Below are positions 1 through 7,208 of a stretch of 28,507 nucleotides of DNA, piece after piece. Every line of letters starts with the position of its first letter. Within the stretch, counting starts at the first letter, position 1. The position numbers and the translations under genes were made by a program. This DNA is from an uncultured Clostridia bacterium (lineage in GTDB: Bacteria; Bacillota; Clostridia; Lachnospirales; Lachnospiraceae), in assembly GCA_947304065.1 (NCBI GenBank), contig CAMZAI010000007.1, forward strand, positions 1 to 28,507, in the 5' to 3' direction. Below the pieces are notes generated by a model. It was not told the origin of the DNA. It saw nothing but the letters and a program-made list of their open reading frames with translations, and ran no database searches.

Positions 1-1736
1 GCATGAACGCCTACGATATCAGGAAGGGTTTTGAGAACACCGAGATCACCGATGTTGCGGCGGAAAAAGCAAAAAGGGAGAGCGTGAAAAAAACGGCGCC
101 CAACAACGGAGCGGCGTCCTTCAATACGCCCGGGCAGATCGCGAAGCTTCACGAGGAACAGGCGAAGAAGCCCGAACCTCCTTACGTGTTCCCTCCTCTA
201 AGCCTGCTCACAAAGGGACAGCCTTCGGGCAAGTCTCCTTCGAACAGCGCGGAGCTTAAGGATACGGTTGCTAAGCTTCAGCAGACCTTTGAGAGCTTCG
301 GAGTGGGCGTTACGGTGACTGACGCCACGGTAGGACCTACCGTTACCAGATATGAGCTGCTTCCCGATCAGGGCGTAAAGGTCAAGACCATAACTTCATT
401 GTCAGACGATATCAAGCTTGCGCTTGCGGCCGCCGAGATCCGTATCGAGGCGCCTATTCCCGGCAAGGCTGCGGTCGGCATCGAGGTTCCGAACGCCACC
501 ACTTCGCCCGTTTTGCTCAGGGATCTTCTCGATTCCCCCGATTTCAAGGATGCGCAGTCAAAGCTCACATTTGCGGTCGGCAAGGATATCGGCGGCAAAT
601 CGATCTGTTTCGACATCGGAAGCATGCCTCACATGCTGATAGCCGGTGCTACCGGATCGGGCAAATCCGTCTGCATTAACGCGCTGATACTCAGTATTCT
701 GTATAAAGCGAAGCCCTCCGAGGTCAAGATGGTAATGATCGACCCGAAGAGAGTAGAACTGATCGGATACAACGGAATACCTCATCTGCTCGTGCCCGTA
801 GTGACCGATGTAAAGAAGGCTACCGGCGCCCTCAACTGGGCCATCGCGGAGATGGACGACCGCTACGCGAGATTTGCCGACGCGGGCGTTAACAATCTCA
901 AATCATATAACAGAAAGATCGAAGAGAAGTATTATGAGGACGGCAACGAGGGCGAATGTCCCGACACCCTGCCGCAGATACTTATCATCGTCGACGAGCT
1001 GAACGACCTGATGATGACGGCCAATTCAAAGGAAGTCGAAGGCGCCATCTGCAGACTTACGCAGCTGGCCCGCGCATCGGGTATCCATGTTGTACTCGCG
1101 ACCCAGCGTCCTTCGGTAAACGTCATCACGGGTACCATTAAGGCGAACATCCCGTCCAGGATCGCATTCTCCGTATCGTCGATCGTCGATTCGAGGACCA
1201 TCCTCGACCAGTCCGGCGCGGAAAAACTGCTGGGAAAGGGCGACATGCTGTTCTACCCGCAGGGATATCCGAAGCCTGTCAGACTTCAGGGCGCGTTCGT
1301 TTCGGACAAGGAGATCGCCGGCGTCGTGGACTTTATCAAGAGCAAGTGCAAGGAAGTCAAATACAGCGACAAGATAAGCGCTCATATAGAAAAGAACGCG
1401 GCTTCGGATCCGAAGAGCGGAAATTCTTCCGGAGGAGCTTCGGGAGGTTCGGCTGCGGATGCGGATGACGGACACGATGAGTTCTTCGAGCAGGCAGGAC
1501 GCCTGATAATAGAGAAGCAGAAGGCCTCTATCGGCATGCTGCAGAGAGTATACAAGATCGGCTTCAACCGTGCGGCAAGGATCATGGACCAGCTCGCGGA
1601 AGAGGGCATCGTGGGTCCCGAGGAAGGCACAAAGCCCAGAAGGATACTGATGACCCTGCCCGAATTCGAAGCATATATGACGAGTACTTCGCAGTCGGAT
1701 ACAGGTGAAGAGGCCGGGGAAAATGACGAACAATAA
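1..1736 (+). CDS. ftsK: FtsK/SpoIIIE DNA translocase, C-terminal part (cut at window start)
   Basis: Hexameric ATP-driven DNA pump that clears chromosomal DNA from the closing division or spore septum. The reading frame is open from base 3. The ATG there is probably not the real start, because family members are usually 750-900 residues with four N-terminal membrane helices and only 577 residues, with no membrane segment, lie in the window. Visible order: a charged linker, the alpha domain starting near YVFPPLSLL, Walker A GATGSGKS at about residues 215-222, MIDPKRVEL, Walker B ILIIVDELNDLMM near 327-338, the LATQRPSVNVITG block, and a C-terminal winged-helix gamma domain at about 494-553 that in this family reads KOPS/SRS sites. 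A Gly/Ser/Ala/Asp linker precedes gamma. The Walker B segment reads DELND where DELAD is usual. An AT-rich palindrome (1731-1746) overlaps the stop codon. The family call is secure; FtsK versus SpoIIIE cannot be decided here. Confidence 0.96.
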   Translation, partial: MNAYDIRKGFENTEITDVAAEKAKRESVKKTAPNNGAASFNTPGQIAKLHEEQAKKPEPPYVFPPLSLLTKGQPSGKSPSNSAELKDTVAKLQQTFESFGVGVTVTDATVGPTVTRYELLPDQGVKVKTITSLSDDIKLALAAAEIRIEAPIPGKAAVGIEVPNATTSPVLLRDLLDSPDFKDAQSKLTFAVGKDIGGKSICFDIGSMPHMLIAGATGSGKSVCINALILSILYKAKPSEVKMVMIDPKRVELIGYNGIPHLLVPVVTDVKKATGALNWAIAEMDDRYARFADAGVNNLKSYNRKIEEKYYEDGNEGECPDTLPQILIIVDELNDLMMTANSKEVEGAICRLTQLARASGIHVVLATQRPSVNVITGTIKANIPSRIAFSVSSIVDSRTILDQSGAEKLLGKGDMLFYPQGYPKPVRLQGAFVSDKEIAGVVDFIKSKCKEVKYSDKISAHIEKNAASDPKSGNSSGGASGGSAADADDGHDEFFEQAGRLIIEKQKASIGMLQRVYKIGFNRAARIMDQLAEEGIVGPEEGTKPRRILMTLPEFEAYMTSTSQSDTGEEAGENDEQ

Positions 1737-1810
1737 TGAATTATTGTGCAAAATGTATATAATTTTCAAAATATTTCGTCAAAATACCAATATCCGTCGG
1801 GGCGGGCGGA

Positions 1811-1819
1811 TGGTATACT
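1811..1819 (+). promoter_or_regulatory. Possible upstream extended -10 promoter of recA
   Basis: TGGTATACT is an extended -10 element (TGn plus TATACT). No good -35 lies 17 bases upstream. The identical 9-mer recurs upstream of degV (minus strand, 22801-22809) and of the metallo-hydrolase operon (plus strand, 23781-23789), which supports its being a genuine local promoter spelling. It could give constitutive recA transcription upstream of the SOS promoter. Confidence 0.45.
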
Positions 1820-1843
1820 TGTAGCATAAGAGAATAAAACAAT

Positions 1844-1874
1844 TGTTCGGATTTATTGTTGACAATACCGAACA
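1844..1874. repeat. Bulged inverted repeat covering the recA -35 region
   Basis: Outer arms TGTTCGG (1844-1850) and CCGAACA (1868-1874) enclose a second dyad, TATTGT-TG-ACAATA (1854-1867). Together they form a 13-bp stem with a three-base bulge (ATT) on the left arm. The right outer arm is also the left half of the CGAAC SOS-like motif. It may be a protein-binding dyad or a leader hairpin of transcripts from the upstream promoter. Confidence 0.5.
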
Positions 1875-1887
1875 TATGTATTATTAT
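1859..1887 (+). promoter_or_regulatory. recA promoter (TTGACA-N17-TATTAT)
   Basis: The -35 TTGACA lies at 1859-1864 and the -10 TATTAT at 1882-1887, separated by exactly 17 bases, a near-consensus sigma-A promoter with a predicted start near 1894. The spacer carries a partial LexA half-site pair (GAACATATGTAT, 1870-1881), and the full box at 1893-1908 sits on the predicted start. Confidence 0.8.
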
Positions 1888-1892
1888 TTTAT

Positions 1893-1908
1893 CAGAACAA
1901 TAGTTCTG
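1893..1908. promoter_or_regulatory. LexA (SOS) operator at recA
   Basis: CAGAACAATAGTTCTG contains GAAC-N4-GTTC with symmetric flanks (CAGAAC/GTTCTG), matching the core of the Gram-positive SOS box CGAACRNRYGTTYC. It overlaps the predicted recA transcription start, where LexA binding would block initiation. A weaker copy with a good left half (CGAACATATG, 1869-1878) lies in the promoter spacer. LexA itself is not in the window. Confidence 0.72.
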
Positions 1909-1917
1909 GCTGATGCC

Positions 1918-1967
1918 GCATCCGTAGCCGGAAGGCCCTTGGCCGCAGGCTAAATCCAAACGGATGC
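1918..1967 (+). other. Structured 5' leader of recA mRNA (candidate)
   Basis: Nested complementary segments: GCATCCGT (1918-1925) pairs with ACGGATGC (1960-1967), AGCC (1926-1929) with GGCT (1948-1951), and GGCC (1934-1937) with GGCC (1941-1944). The eight-base closing stem ends 15 bases before the recA ATG, next to the GGGG-containing ribosome binding site, so folding could influence translation or mRNA stability. I do not recognise a known RNA family. Confidence 0.4.
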
Positions 1968-1982
1968 CGTAATGGGGAAAAG

Positions 1983-3080
1983 ATGGCAAAAGAAGAAAAG
2001 ATCAAAGAAGAGAAGACAAACGGCGCTATTGACGAGAATAAGAGAAAGGCTCTTGAATCCGCACTTGCGCAGATCGAGAAGAATTACGGTAAGGGATCGG
2101 TCATGAAGCTCGGAGACAAAAGCGCACATATGAACATCGAGACCGTGCCCACAGGTTCGCTCAGTCTCGATATCGCGCTCGGACTCGGCGGAGTTCCCAA
2201 GGGACGTATCATAGAGATATACGGACCCGAGTCCAGCGGTAAGACTACTGTTGCGCTCCACATGATCGCCGAGGTTCAGAAGAGGAACGGCATTGCCGGC
2301 TTTATCGACGCGGAGCACGCGCTCGATCCCGTATATGCGAAGAATATCGGAGTTGATATAGATAATCTCTATATTTCCCAGCCGGATAACGGAGAGCAGG
2401 CACTGGAGATCGCCGAGACCATGGTACGTTCCGGTGCTGTGGATATCATCGTTATCGACTCTGTAGCCGCACTGGTACCGAAGGCCGAGATCGAGGGCGA
2501 GATGGGTGACTCCCATGTGGGTCTCCATGCACGTCTGATGTCTCAGGCGCTCAGAAAGCTGACCGGCGTTGTCAGCCGCACAAACTGTATCGTTATCTTT
2601 ATCAACCAGCTTCGTGAGAAGGTCGGCGTTATGTTTGGCAATCCCGAGACCACTACCGGCGGACGCGCGCTGAAGTTCTACGCTTCAGTCAGGATGGATG
2701 TACGCAAGATCGACATCATCAAGAACGCAGGTGAGATCATCGGTAACCGCACCAGGATCAAGGTTGTTAAGAATAAGATCGCTCCGCCTTTCAAGGAGGC
2801 AGAGTTCGATATCATGTACGGTAAGGGTATCTCGCGTGAGGGCGATGTGCTCGACCTTGCTGCGAACGAGAACATTATCGTGAAGTCCGGCGCATGGTTC
2901 GCATATAACGGAGATAAGATCGGACAGGGTCGTGAGAACGCGAAGCTCTGGCTGCTCCAGAATCCTGCGGCCATGGCTGAGATAGAGGCGAAAGTCAGGG
3001 CGAAGCTCTGTGTAGCTCCTAATGCGGATGCGAATGAGGAGATCGGCGAATTCGATGAGGACGCGGAAGACAAGGACTGA
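1983..3080 (+). CDS. recA: Recombinase RecA
   Basis: DNA-dependent ATPase that forms filaments on single-stranded DNA, pairs homologous strands and triggers LexA self-cleavage. The 365-residue length is normal. Visible motifs: YGKGSVMKLGD, Walker A GPESSGKT near residues 81-88, the Walker B strand in VDIIVIDSVAALVPKAE, and the DNA-binding loop region IFINQLREKVGVMFGNPETT followed by TGGRALKFYASVRMDVR. The lysine/glutamate-rich N-terminal extension and the strongly acidic tail (GEFDEDAEDKD) are normal variation. The ATG at 1983 follows a purine-rich GGGGAAAAG site and gives the standard N-terminus. An SOS promoter and operator lie upstream, and the next gene, recX, overlaps its end, a common arrangement that couples RecA to its modulator. 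Confidence 0.99.
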   Translation: MAKEEKIKEEKTNGAIDENKRKALESALAQIEKNYGKGSVMKLGDKSAHMNIETVPTGSLSLDIALGLGGVPKGRIIEIYGPESSGKTTVALHMIAEVQKRNGIAGFIDAEHALDPVYAKNIGVDIDNLYISQPDNGEQALEIAETMVRSGAVDIIVIDSVAALVPKAEIEGEMGDSHVGLHARLMSQALRKLTGVVSRTNCIVIFINQLREKVGVMFGNPETTTGGRALKFYASVRMDVRKIDIIKNAGEIIGNRTRIKVVKNKIAPPFKEAEFDIMYGKGISREGDVLDLAANENIIVKSGAWFAYNGDKIGQGRENAKLWLLQNPAAMAEIEAKVRAKLCVAPNADANEEIGEFDEDAEDKD

Positions 3081-3645
3081 GTATCTTGAGCAGCTGTCGG
3101 AGGAGGAACTCTACCGGCACGCGGTGAACAAAACCCTCTACATATTGGAGCATACGGATAAGTCCGAAGCGGATCTGCGCAGAAAGCTGAAGGAAGCGGC
3201 ATATCCCGAGGATATCATCGAACGTGCCCTGCAATATGTGCGGGAGTATCATTATATAGATGATGCACGTTTTGCGCTTAATTATGTCAGGATGCATGCG
3301 GCGGCGTTGAGCCGCCGCGAGCTTTCGAATAAGCTTCTTCAGAAGGGGATATCGCGTGAGTATATAGATTCAGCGTTTGAAGCCTATGAGGAGGAGCAGG
3401 CCGGACTTGCTGCACGCTCTGCGGGCAGTGATGATCCCGATTCGGATATAGCTTCGCTTTCCACGGAGGAGCAGGCGGCAGTGCGCGCACTCAGAAAGAA
3501 GCTGAACGGCCGGACTGTCCTCGACGACGCTTCGAAGCAGAAGGCAGTTGCGTATATGTACCGGAAGGGATTTGCGCGCGATGCGATCTACAGGGCTTTT
3601 GACATCCTTGAAGTAAGTGTCGATGCGGATGCGTTTACGGATTGA
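3055..3645 (+). CDS. recX: RecA modulator RecX
   Basis: Binds RecA filaments and limits recombinase activity. The protein has the tandem three-helix repeats typical of RecX: an N-terminal block (EYLEQLSEEELYRHAVNKTL), the central signature with SEADLRRKLKEAAYPEDIIERAL and YIDDARFALNYVR, then RELSNKLLQKGISREYID and a C-terminal block with VRALRKKLNGRT. About 196 residues from the ATG at 3055. In-frame ATGs at 3022, 3028 and 3034 would add a low-complexity MRMRM start lying further inside recA; 3055 was preferred because a GAGGAG site lies at 3036-3041, though its spacing is long. It overlaps recA by 26 bases, so the two are translationally coupled and should share SOS control. Confidence 0.93.
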   Translation: MRTRKTRTEYLEQLSEEELYRHAVNKTLYILEHTDKSEADLRRKLKEAAYPEDIIERALQYVREYHYIDDARFALNYVRMHAAALSRRELSNKLLQKGISREYIDSAFEAYEEEQAGLAARSAGSDDPDSDIASLSTEEQAAVRALRKKLNGRTVLDDASKQKAVAYMYRKGFARDAIYRAFDILEVSVDADAFTD

Positions 3646-3647
3646 TT

Positions 3648-4337
3648 ATGAACAGGAATATTACCAATAAGATCAATTATTTTCTTGATAATATTGTACC
3701 GCCGGCTCTCAGGGACAGCCGCTTTTTTACGAAGCTGATGTTCCGTGCGGCCCTCGGGAAGAAGTATAAGGCATATATGCGGTTTAAGGAAGAAGTTCCG
3801 TATCTTACCGAGGACCGGATCAGCGCCTATTATTCAGAACTTGCGGATACTTTTATGGACAGGGATACCGATATCAACGGCCCCTGTCTTGAGCGTATAA
3901 GAAAGGATGTCAGGGGACACAGGATACTTGATATCGCTACAGGCAGGGGGTATCTCGCCGGACTCTTATACAGTGACGATCCTGGCAGGAGCATAGTGGG
4001 TGCCGATGTGGTACCGCCTCAGCCGGCTGAGGGGATAGAGTTTGTGAAGGCATCGATCACATCGCTGCCTTTTGCGGACGGAGAGTTTGATACCGTGATA
4101 TGCGCTCACACACTGGAGCATATTGTTGATTCTGAGAAGGCTTTGAAGGAACTGCGCCGCGTCTGCAGGGGACGTCTGATCGTAGTTCTTCCGAAGCAGA
4201 GAGAGTATAAGTACACATTCGACCTGCACGTTCATTTCTTCCCTTACAGGTATAATGTTGAGCAGTTCCTCGGCACAGCAGGAACATTGGAGAAGCTGGG
4301 CGGAGACTGGTACTTTGTTGAGGATATCGGGGCATGA
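3648..4337 (+). CDS. Class I SAM-dependent methyltransferase
   Basis: Small methyltransferase of the Methyltransf_11 type, about 229 residues. Motif I is ILDIATGRGYLAGLL, the acidic strand-2 residue is in VGADVV, then SITSLPFADGEFDTVIC and HTLEHIVDSEKALKELRRV give motifs II-III. The glycine-rich loop reads TGRGY. The substrate is unknown. The ATG at 3648 begins two bases after the recX stop; an in-frame TTG at 3642 overlaps recX and would add two residues. The stop overlaps the start of the GtrA-like gene (ATGA). Beside a GtrA protein, a role in lipid or glycan modification is possible but unproven. Confidence 0.88.
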   Translation: MNRNITNKINYFLDNIVPPALRDSRFFTKLMFRAALGKKYKAYMRFKEEVPYLTEDRISAYYSELADTFMDRDTDINGPCLERIRKDVRGHRILDIATGRGYLAGLLYSDDPGRSIVGADVVPPQPAEGIEFVKASITSLPFADGEFDTVICAHTLEHIVDSEKALKELRRVCRGRLIVVLPKQREYKYTFDLHVHFFPYRYNVEQFLGTAGTLEKLGGDWYFVEDIGA

Positions 4338-4765
4338 GAGAGTTTCTGAAAAAAGACAGCGTCAGGGAGGCCGTGATGTATCTGTTCATTGGCGGTCTCA
4401 CGACTTTGGTGGGCCTGGGCTCATACTGGCTGCTGACGAAGACTGTCCTCAATCCCGAGATCGGTCTGCAGCTTCAGGCTGCGAACTGTATATCCTGGGT
4501 GCTGGCAGTGGCATTCGCATATGTCACCAACAGGATATTTGTATTCAGAAGCCATAACGATAATATCCTTGCAGAGGCAGGGAAGTTCTGTATGTCAAGA
4601 CTGGCAACTCTCGGACTTGACATGCTTTTTATGTTTATAACCGTCACTCTGTGCGGCTTCAACGACAAGTGGATGAAGCTGATCTCCACTGTGCTCGTGA
4701 CCGTTGCGAACTATATCCTGAGCAAGCTTTTGGTGTTCATAAAGAAGGATAAGACAGATAAGTAA
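4334..4765 (+). CDS. GtrA-like membrane protein
   Basis: 143-residue integral membrane protein with four predicted hydrophobic helices: VMYLFIGGLTTLVGLGSYWL, ISWVLAVAFAYVTNRIFVF, LATLGLDMLFMFITVTL and LISTVLVTVANYILSKLLVF. The family motifs NRxFVF and SKLLVF are present. GtrA-family proteins are thought to help move or translocate polyprenyl-phosphate-linked sugars for wall or surface glycans. Start and stop overlap the methyltransferase gene by four bases (ATGA). No clear terminator follows; the next promoter starts 20 bases after the stop codon. Confidence 0.93.
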   Translation: MREFLKKDSVREAVMYLFIGGLTTLVGLGSYWLLTKTVLNPEIGLQLQAANCISWVLAVAFAYVTNRIFVFRSHNDNILAEAGKFCMSRLATLGLDMLFMFITVTLCGFNDKWMKLISTVLVTVANYILSKLLVFIKKDKTDK

Positions 4766-4784
4766 AAAAATTTCAAAAAACCTC

Positions 4785-4813
4785 TTTACATTTCTGAAAA
4801 TAGGGTATATAAT
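4785..4813 (+). promoter_or_regulatory. Promoter of the Tad-like operon (TTTACA-N17-TATAAT)
   Basis: The -35 TTTACA (4785-4790) and a perfect -10 TATAAT (4808-4813) are 17 bases apart. The predicted start near 4820 leaves an untranslated leader of about 136 bases before the first gene. It is the only strong promoter seen ahead of the fourteen-gene block. Confidence 0.78.
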
Positions 4814-4840
4814 ACAAACAATTCAAATAATTCATACGAT

Positions 4841-4920
4841 TCAGCACTCTGCTGACAATTCTTTTTGGTGCTTACGACACCGTATATCTTTCAAAATCTT
4901 TTATCGTATTTCAAAAGATT
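4841..4920 (+). other. Leader hairpins upstream of the Tad-like operon
   Basis: Three short dyads lie in the leader: TCAGCA-CTC-TGCTGA (4841-4855), followed after CAATTC by a run of five T (a weak attenuator-like shape); GGTG/CACC (4867-4870 with 4878-4881); and AATCTTTT/AAAAGATT (4895-4902 with 4913-4920). Pairing is short and AT-rich, so a regulatory role is only a suggestion. Confidence 0.3.
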
Positions 4921-4940
4921 CCGATTGAACGATCACAATT

Positions 4941-4954
4941 TTATAAGGGGGATT
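4941..4954 (+). promoter_or_regulatory. Ribosome binding site repeated at two Tad genes
   Basis: TTATAAGGGGGATT ends two bases before the ATG at 4956. The same 14-mer occurs at 11021-11034 ahead of the second pilin-like gene. The G-rich core AAGGGGG is an acceptable Shine-Dalgarno sequence, but the flanking identity is unusual. Confidence 0.6.
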
Positions 4955-4955
4955 T

Positions 4956-5741
4956 ATGCGCAAAAGCAAAAGAAACAGGCTTTTTAAGGCTGTAGGGGGA
5001 GCATTGGCCGCAGTGACCGTTATTGCGGCAGGATTATGGTTCGGCCATTCGAAAATGGAAGTCTTACGTACCAGGATAGGGGAACTGACTGTCGCAGCGG
5101 AGGAACAAAAGAGCAGAATGTCGAGGGTTCTTTGCATAGGCCGCGACGTCGGGGCAGGCGAGAAGCTCAACCCCGGAGATATCTACACTGCGGAAGTTCC
5201 GATGGATGCGGTTCCTGCCGACTGTATGCTGTCGGTATCGGAGATCGATGGCAGTATTCTTCGTATACCCGTTATGAAAGGGGCGTACATTACGTCAGGA
5301 ATGCTGGTAGGCGAGACGCCGGGAGTTGATGAGAGAGAACTGCGATACGGCTGTATAAGATATGATTCGGAAGTCGGATTGGGAGACTCAATAGATGTAC
5401 GTGTGCGGTATCCCGATGGCACGGATTACGTGGTTTTGTCAAAGAAGCCTGTTTTTGGTTTGGATGAGCAGGGCCTTCTGCTGCGAGTTCGGGAAGAGGA
5501 GATCCTGCTTATGGACAGTGCAGTGGTTGATGCATCGCTGTTCGAAGGAACTTTCCTTTATGCGGTCGAGTATGTAGAGGACCTGATCCAGGAGGCGGCT
5601 ATAGTAAACTATACGCCTGCACCCGCCGTGATCGAGCTGATCGGCAGAGACCCAAACATTGTTAAAGCGGCCACAGAATATCTGAGTATGGGGCTCAGGA
5701 ATGACATTGAGGGGAGAATGATGAGAGATGAAGGCGATTGA
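4956..5741 (+). CDS. RcpC/CpaB-like pilus assembly protein with SAF domain
   Basis: First gene of the Tad-like operon, 261 residues. A basic N-terminus is followed by one membrane helix (AVTVIAAGLWFG, about residues 15-32), a short coiled stretch, and a SAF-type domain: VLCIGRDVGAGEKLNPGDIY with later SEIDGSILRIPVMKGAYI at about 50-115. The C-terminal part has the RcpC/CpaB feel (GLGDSIDVRVRYPDGTDYVV). CpaB/RcpC proteins are periplasmic in diderms and act with the secretin; here no secretin exists, so it probably sits outside the membrane and stabilises the filament exit. The ATG at 4956 has an AAGGGGG ribosome site. The stop overlaps the next gene by 14 bases. Family call good; exact role inferred. 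Confidence 0.8.
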   Translation: MRKSKRNRLFKAVGGALAAVTVIAAGLWFGHSKMEVLRTRIGELTVAAEEQKSRMSRVLCIGRDVGAGEKLNPGDIYTAEVPMDAVPADCMLSVSEIDGSILRIPVMKGAYITSGMLVGETPGVDERELRYGCIRYDSEVGLGDSIDVRVRYPDGTDYVVLSKKPVFGLDEQGLLLRVREEEILLMDSAVVDASLFEGTFLYAVEYVEDLIQEAAIVNYTPAPAVIELIGRDPNIVKAATEYLSMGLRNDIEGRMMRDEGD

Positions 5742-6399
5742 TGTAAACGGATACCGGTATCATGATATAGTGCTGTATTTATCTTCATTGCTTACGGCAC
5801 TCGGTGAAAAAGTATTCGTACGCGATATGACGGACGATATGTCGATATACCGCTATCTGCCCGAGGTAAAAGGAATAGGAGACGGCGAGCCGCTTGAACT
5901 GAAAGGGGTTGAATTTGCACAGGGCAACATAGCTGTACCTGAGGAGACCACATTCTGTTTTAACTTGTGGGAACCGGCGAAAAGTCTCTGTTTTGTAAGG
6001 GAAGAGAGCGCAAGCGATTTCAAGTTGTTTATCACCGACGAGGAGCCGATGCATGAGAAGGATATGGACTGTTCCATGCGTTTTTCGGCACTCGGAACGG
6101 GAGGATACACCGAAAACGACTCTTTTTTCGTAATCCGTGATTACGTGGGTATGGTTATGCAGGACCTTATCGGGATGTTTTCGGGCAGCGGGAAAGCCAG
6201 GGTTTTCCGTCTCCCTTATTCGGAAAAAGACAGAAAGGCAGAACTTTATCTCACCGTGCGCGATGATATCAGCTTTCGGAACATTTCGGATAAAATGAGC
6301 TGTCTGTTGGAAGAACTGATAGCAAGGCTCAGACCGGGGACAGGCTGCGGAGAGTTCGAGAGAGCTTTTAAGACAGTCATGAGAGGAGGATACCGATGA
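5728..6399 (+). CDS. Unknown cytosolic protein of the Tad-like operon
   Basis: 223 residues, no signal peptide or membrane helix. I do not recognise the family with confidence. The N-terminal stretch (LSSLLTALGEKVFVRDM) resembles the helix plus second strand of a ParA/MinD fold (LA..LA..GkkVLviD) but has no P-loop, which would fit a degenerate partner of the CpaE-like protein encoded next. The middle is rich in Phe and acidic residues. It starts 14 bases inside the upstream gene and its stop overlaps the start of the next (ATGA), so it is translated as part of the operon. An assembly or regulatory role in the pilus machine is inference from position alone. Confidence 0.6.
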   Translation: MKAIDVNGYRYHDIVLYLSSLLTALGEKVFVRDMTDDMSIYRYLPEVKGIGDGEPLELKGVEFAQGNIAVPEETTFCFNLWEPAKSLCFVREESASDFKLFITDEEPMHEKDMDCSMRFSALGTGGYTENDSFFVIRDYVGMVMQDLIGMFSGSGKARVFRLPYSEKDRKAELYLTVRDDISFRNISDKMSCLLEELIARLRPGTGCGEFERAFKTVMRGGYR

Positions 6400-7208
6400 A
6401 GATCGCATTTTGGTCGCCATTGCACGGTACTGGTGCAACAGCAAATCTTATGGCGTTGATGCTGGCGATATCTGAAGAGAGCGACAGATCGATCCTGCTG
6501 ACACAGACGCATTTCTGTATGAACGATCTTGAGGGTCCGCTGGTAAGCGAACTTGAAGGGGCGGACAGAGACGATTATTTCTTTAACATGGGCATAGACG
6601 CCGTCATAAAATACTTTAAGGCCGGAATGCTCTCCAGAGAAATACTTGAGGGCTGTGCGACAGACATTACCGACAGGATATCATTGCTTGCCGGAACGAG
6701 ACAGTGTTCGCGGACAGCGTTTGAGAACGGAATGGTAAGCAGGATCGTAGAGCATATCTTTGACGCTTCCCAGGAGTTTTACGATTGGGTGGTGATCGAT
6801 ACGAATTCGGGGTTCTCGGAAGCCAGCACATCGATACTGAAGGATGCCGATATAGTGGCGGTGACACTCAGGCAGAACAGATCATTGCTGGATGAGCTGT
6901 TCAAAAGCAAAGAATTTCTCGAATTGGATCATGAAAGGATTTTTTATCTTTTCGGGTCATATGATCCTGACTCAAAATATAATCTGAACAATCTGAGACA
7001 TATCTACGGAAAGATCAATTCTTTAAACTCCGCGGGACTCCCGCACTGTACCGGATATATGGACGCGTTATGCGATAAGAAAGCTACGGGATATATAAGA
7101 TCTGGGCTGAGAGACAGAGAACGAAGTGACAGAGAGTTTTTTACTGCCTTGAAAGAGGCGTCAAAAAAGTTTATGTCCATGGCGGCAAAGGCAGGTAGAG
7201 GTGCATGA
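6396..7208 (+). CDS. CpaE/TadZ-like MinD-family protein with degenerate P-loop
   Basis: 270 residues with a MinD/ParA-like layout: an N-terminal strand and loop (MKIAFWSPLHGTGATAN), the VVIDTNSGFSEAST segment in the Walker A-prime/switch position near residues 129-142, and DADIVAVTLRQNRSLLDEL as the following strand and helix. In ParA-type ATPases the loop reads KGGxGKT; here it is HGTGAT, so both the signature lysine and the P-loop lysine are absent. TadZ/CpaE proteins localise the pilus machine at the pole and some are poor or dead ATPases. Position between RcpC-like and TadA genes supports the assignment. Overlaps both neighbours by four bases (ATGA). Confidence 0.77.
   Translation: MKIAFWSPLHGTGATANLMALMLAISEESDRSILLTQTHFCMNDLEGPLVSELEGADRDDYFFNMGIDAVIKYFKAGMLSREILEGCATDITDRISLLAGTRQCSRTAFENGMVSRIVEHIFDASQEFYDWVVIDTNSGFSEASTSILKDADIVAVTLRQNRSLLDELFKSKEFLELDHERIFYLFGSYDPDSKYNLNNLRHIYGKINSLNSAGLPHCTGYMDALCDKKATGYIRSGLRDRERSDREFFTALKEASKKFMSMAAKAGRGA

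Noticed and set aside
1731..1746. CAATAAT-GA-ATTATTG palindrome at the ftsK stop as a terminator
   Set aside because: The stem is wholly AT plus one pair and no U-run follows; it may be chance.
1026..1769. Minus-strand open frame of 247 residues
   Set aside because: Antisense to ftsK, rich in Arg and Cys without any domain pattern.
3648..4765. Methyltransferase and GtrA-like genes as part of the Tad system
   Set aside because: A strong promoter separates them from the Tad block and neither family is a Tad component.
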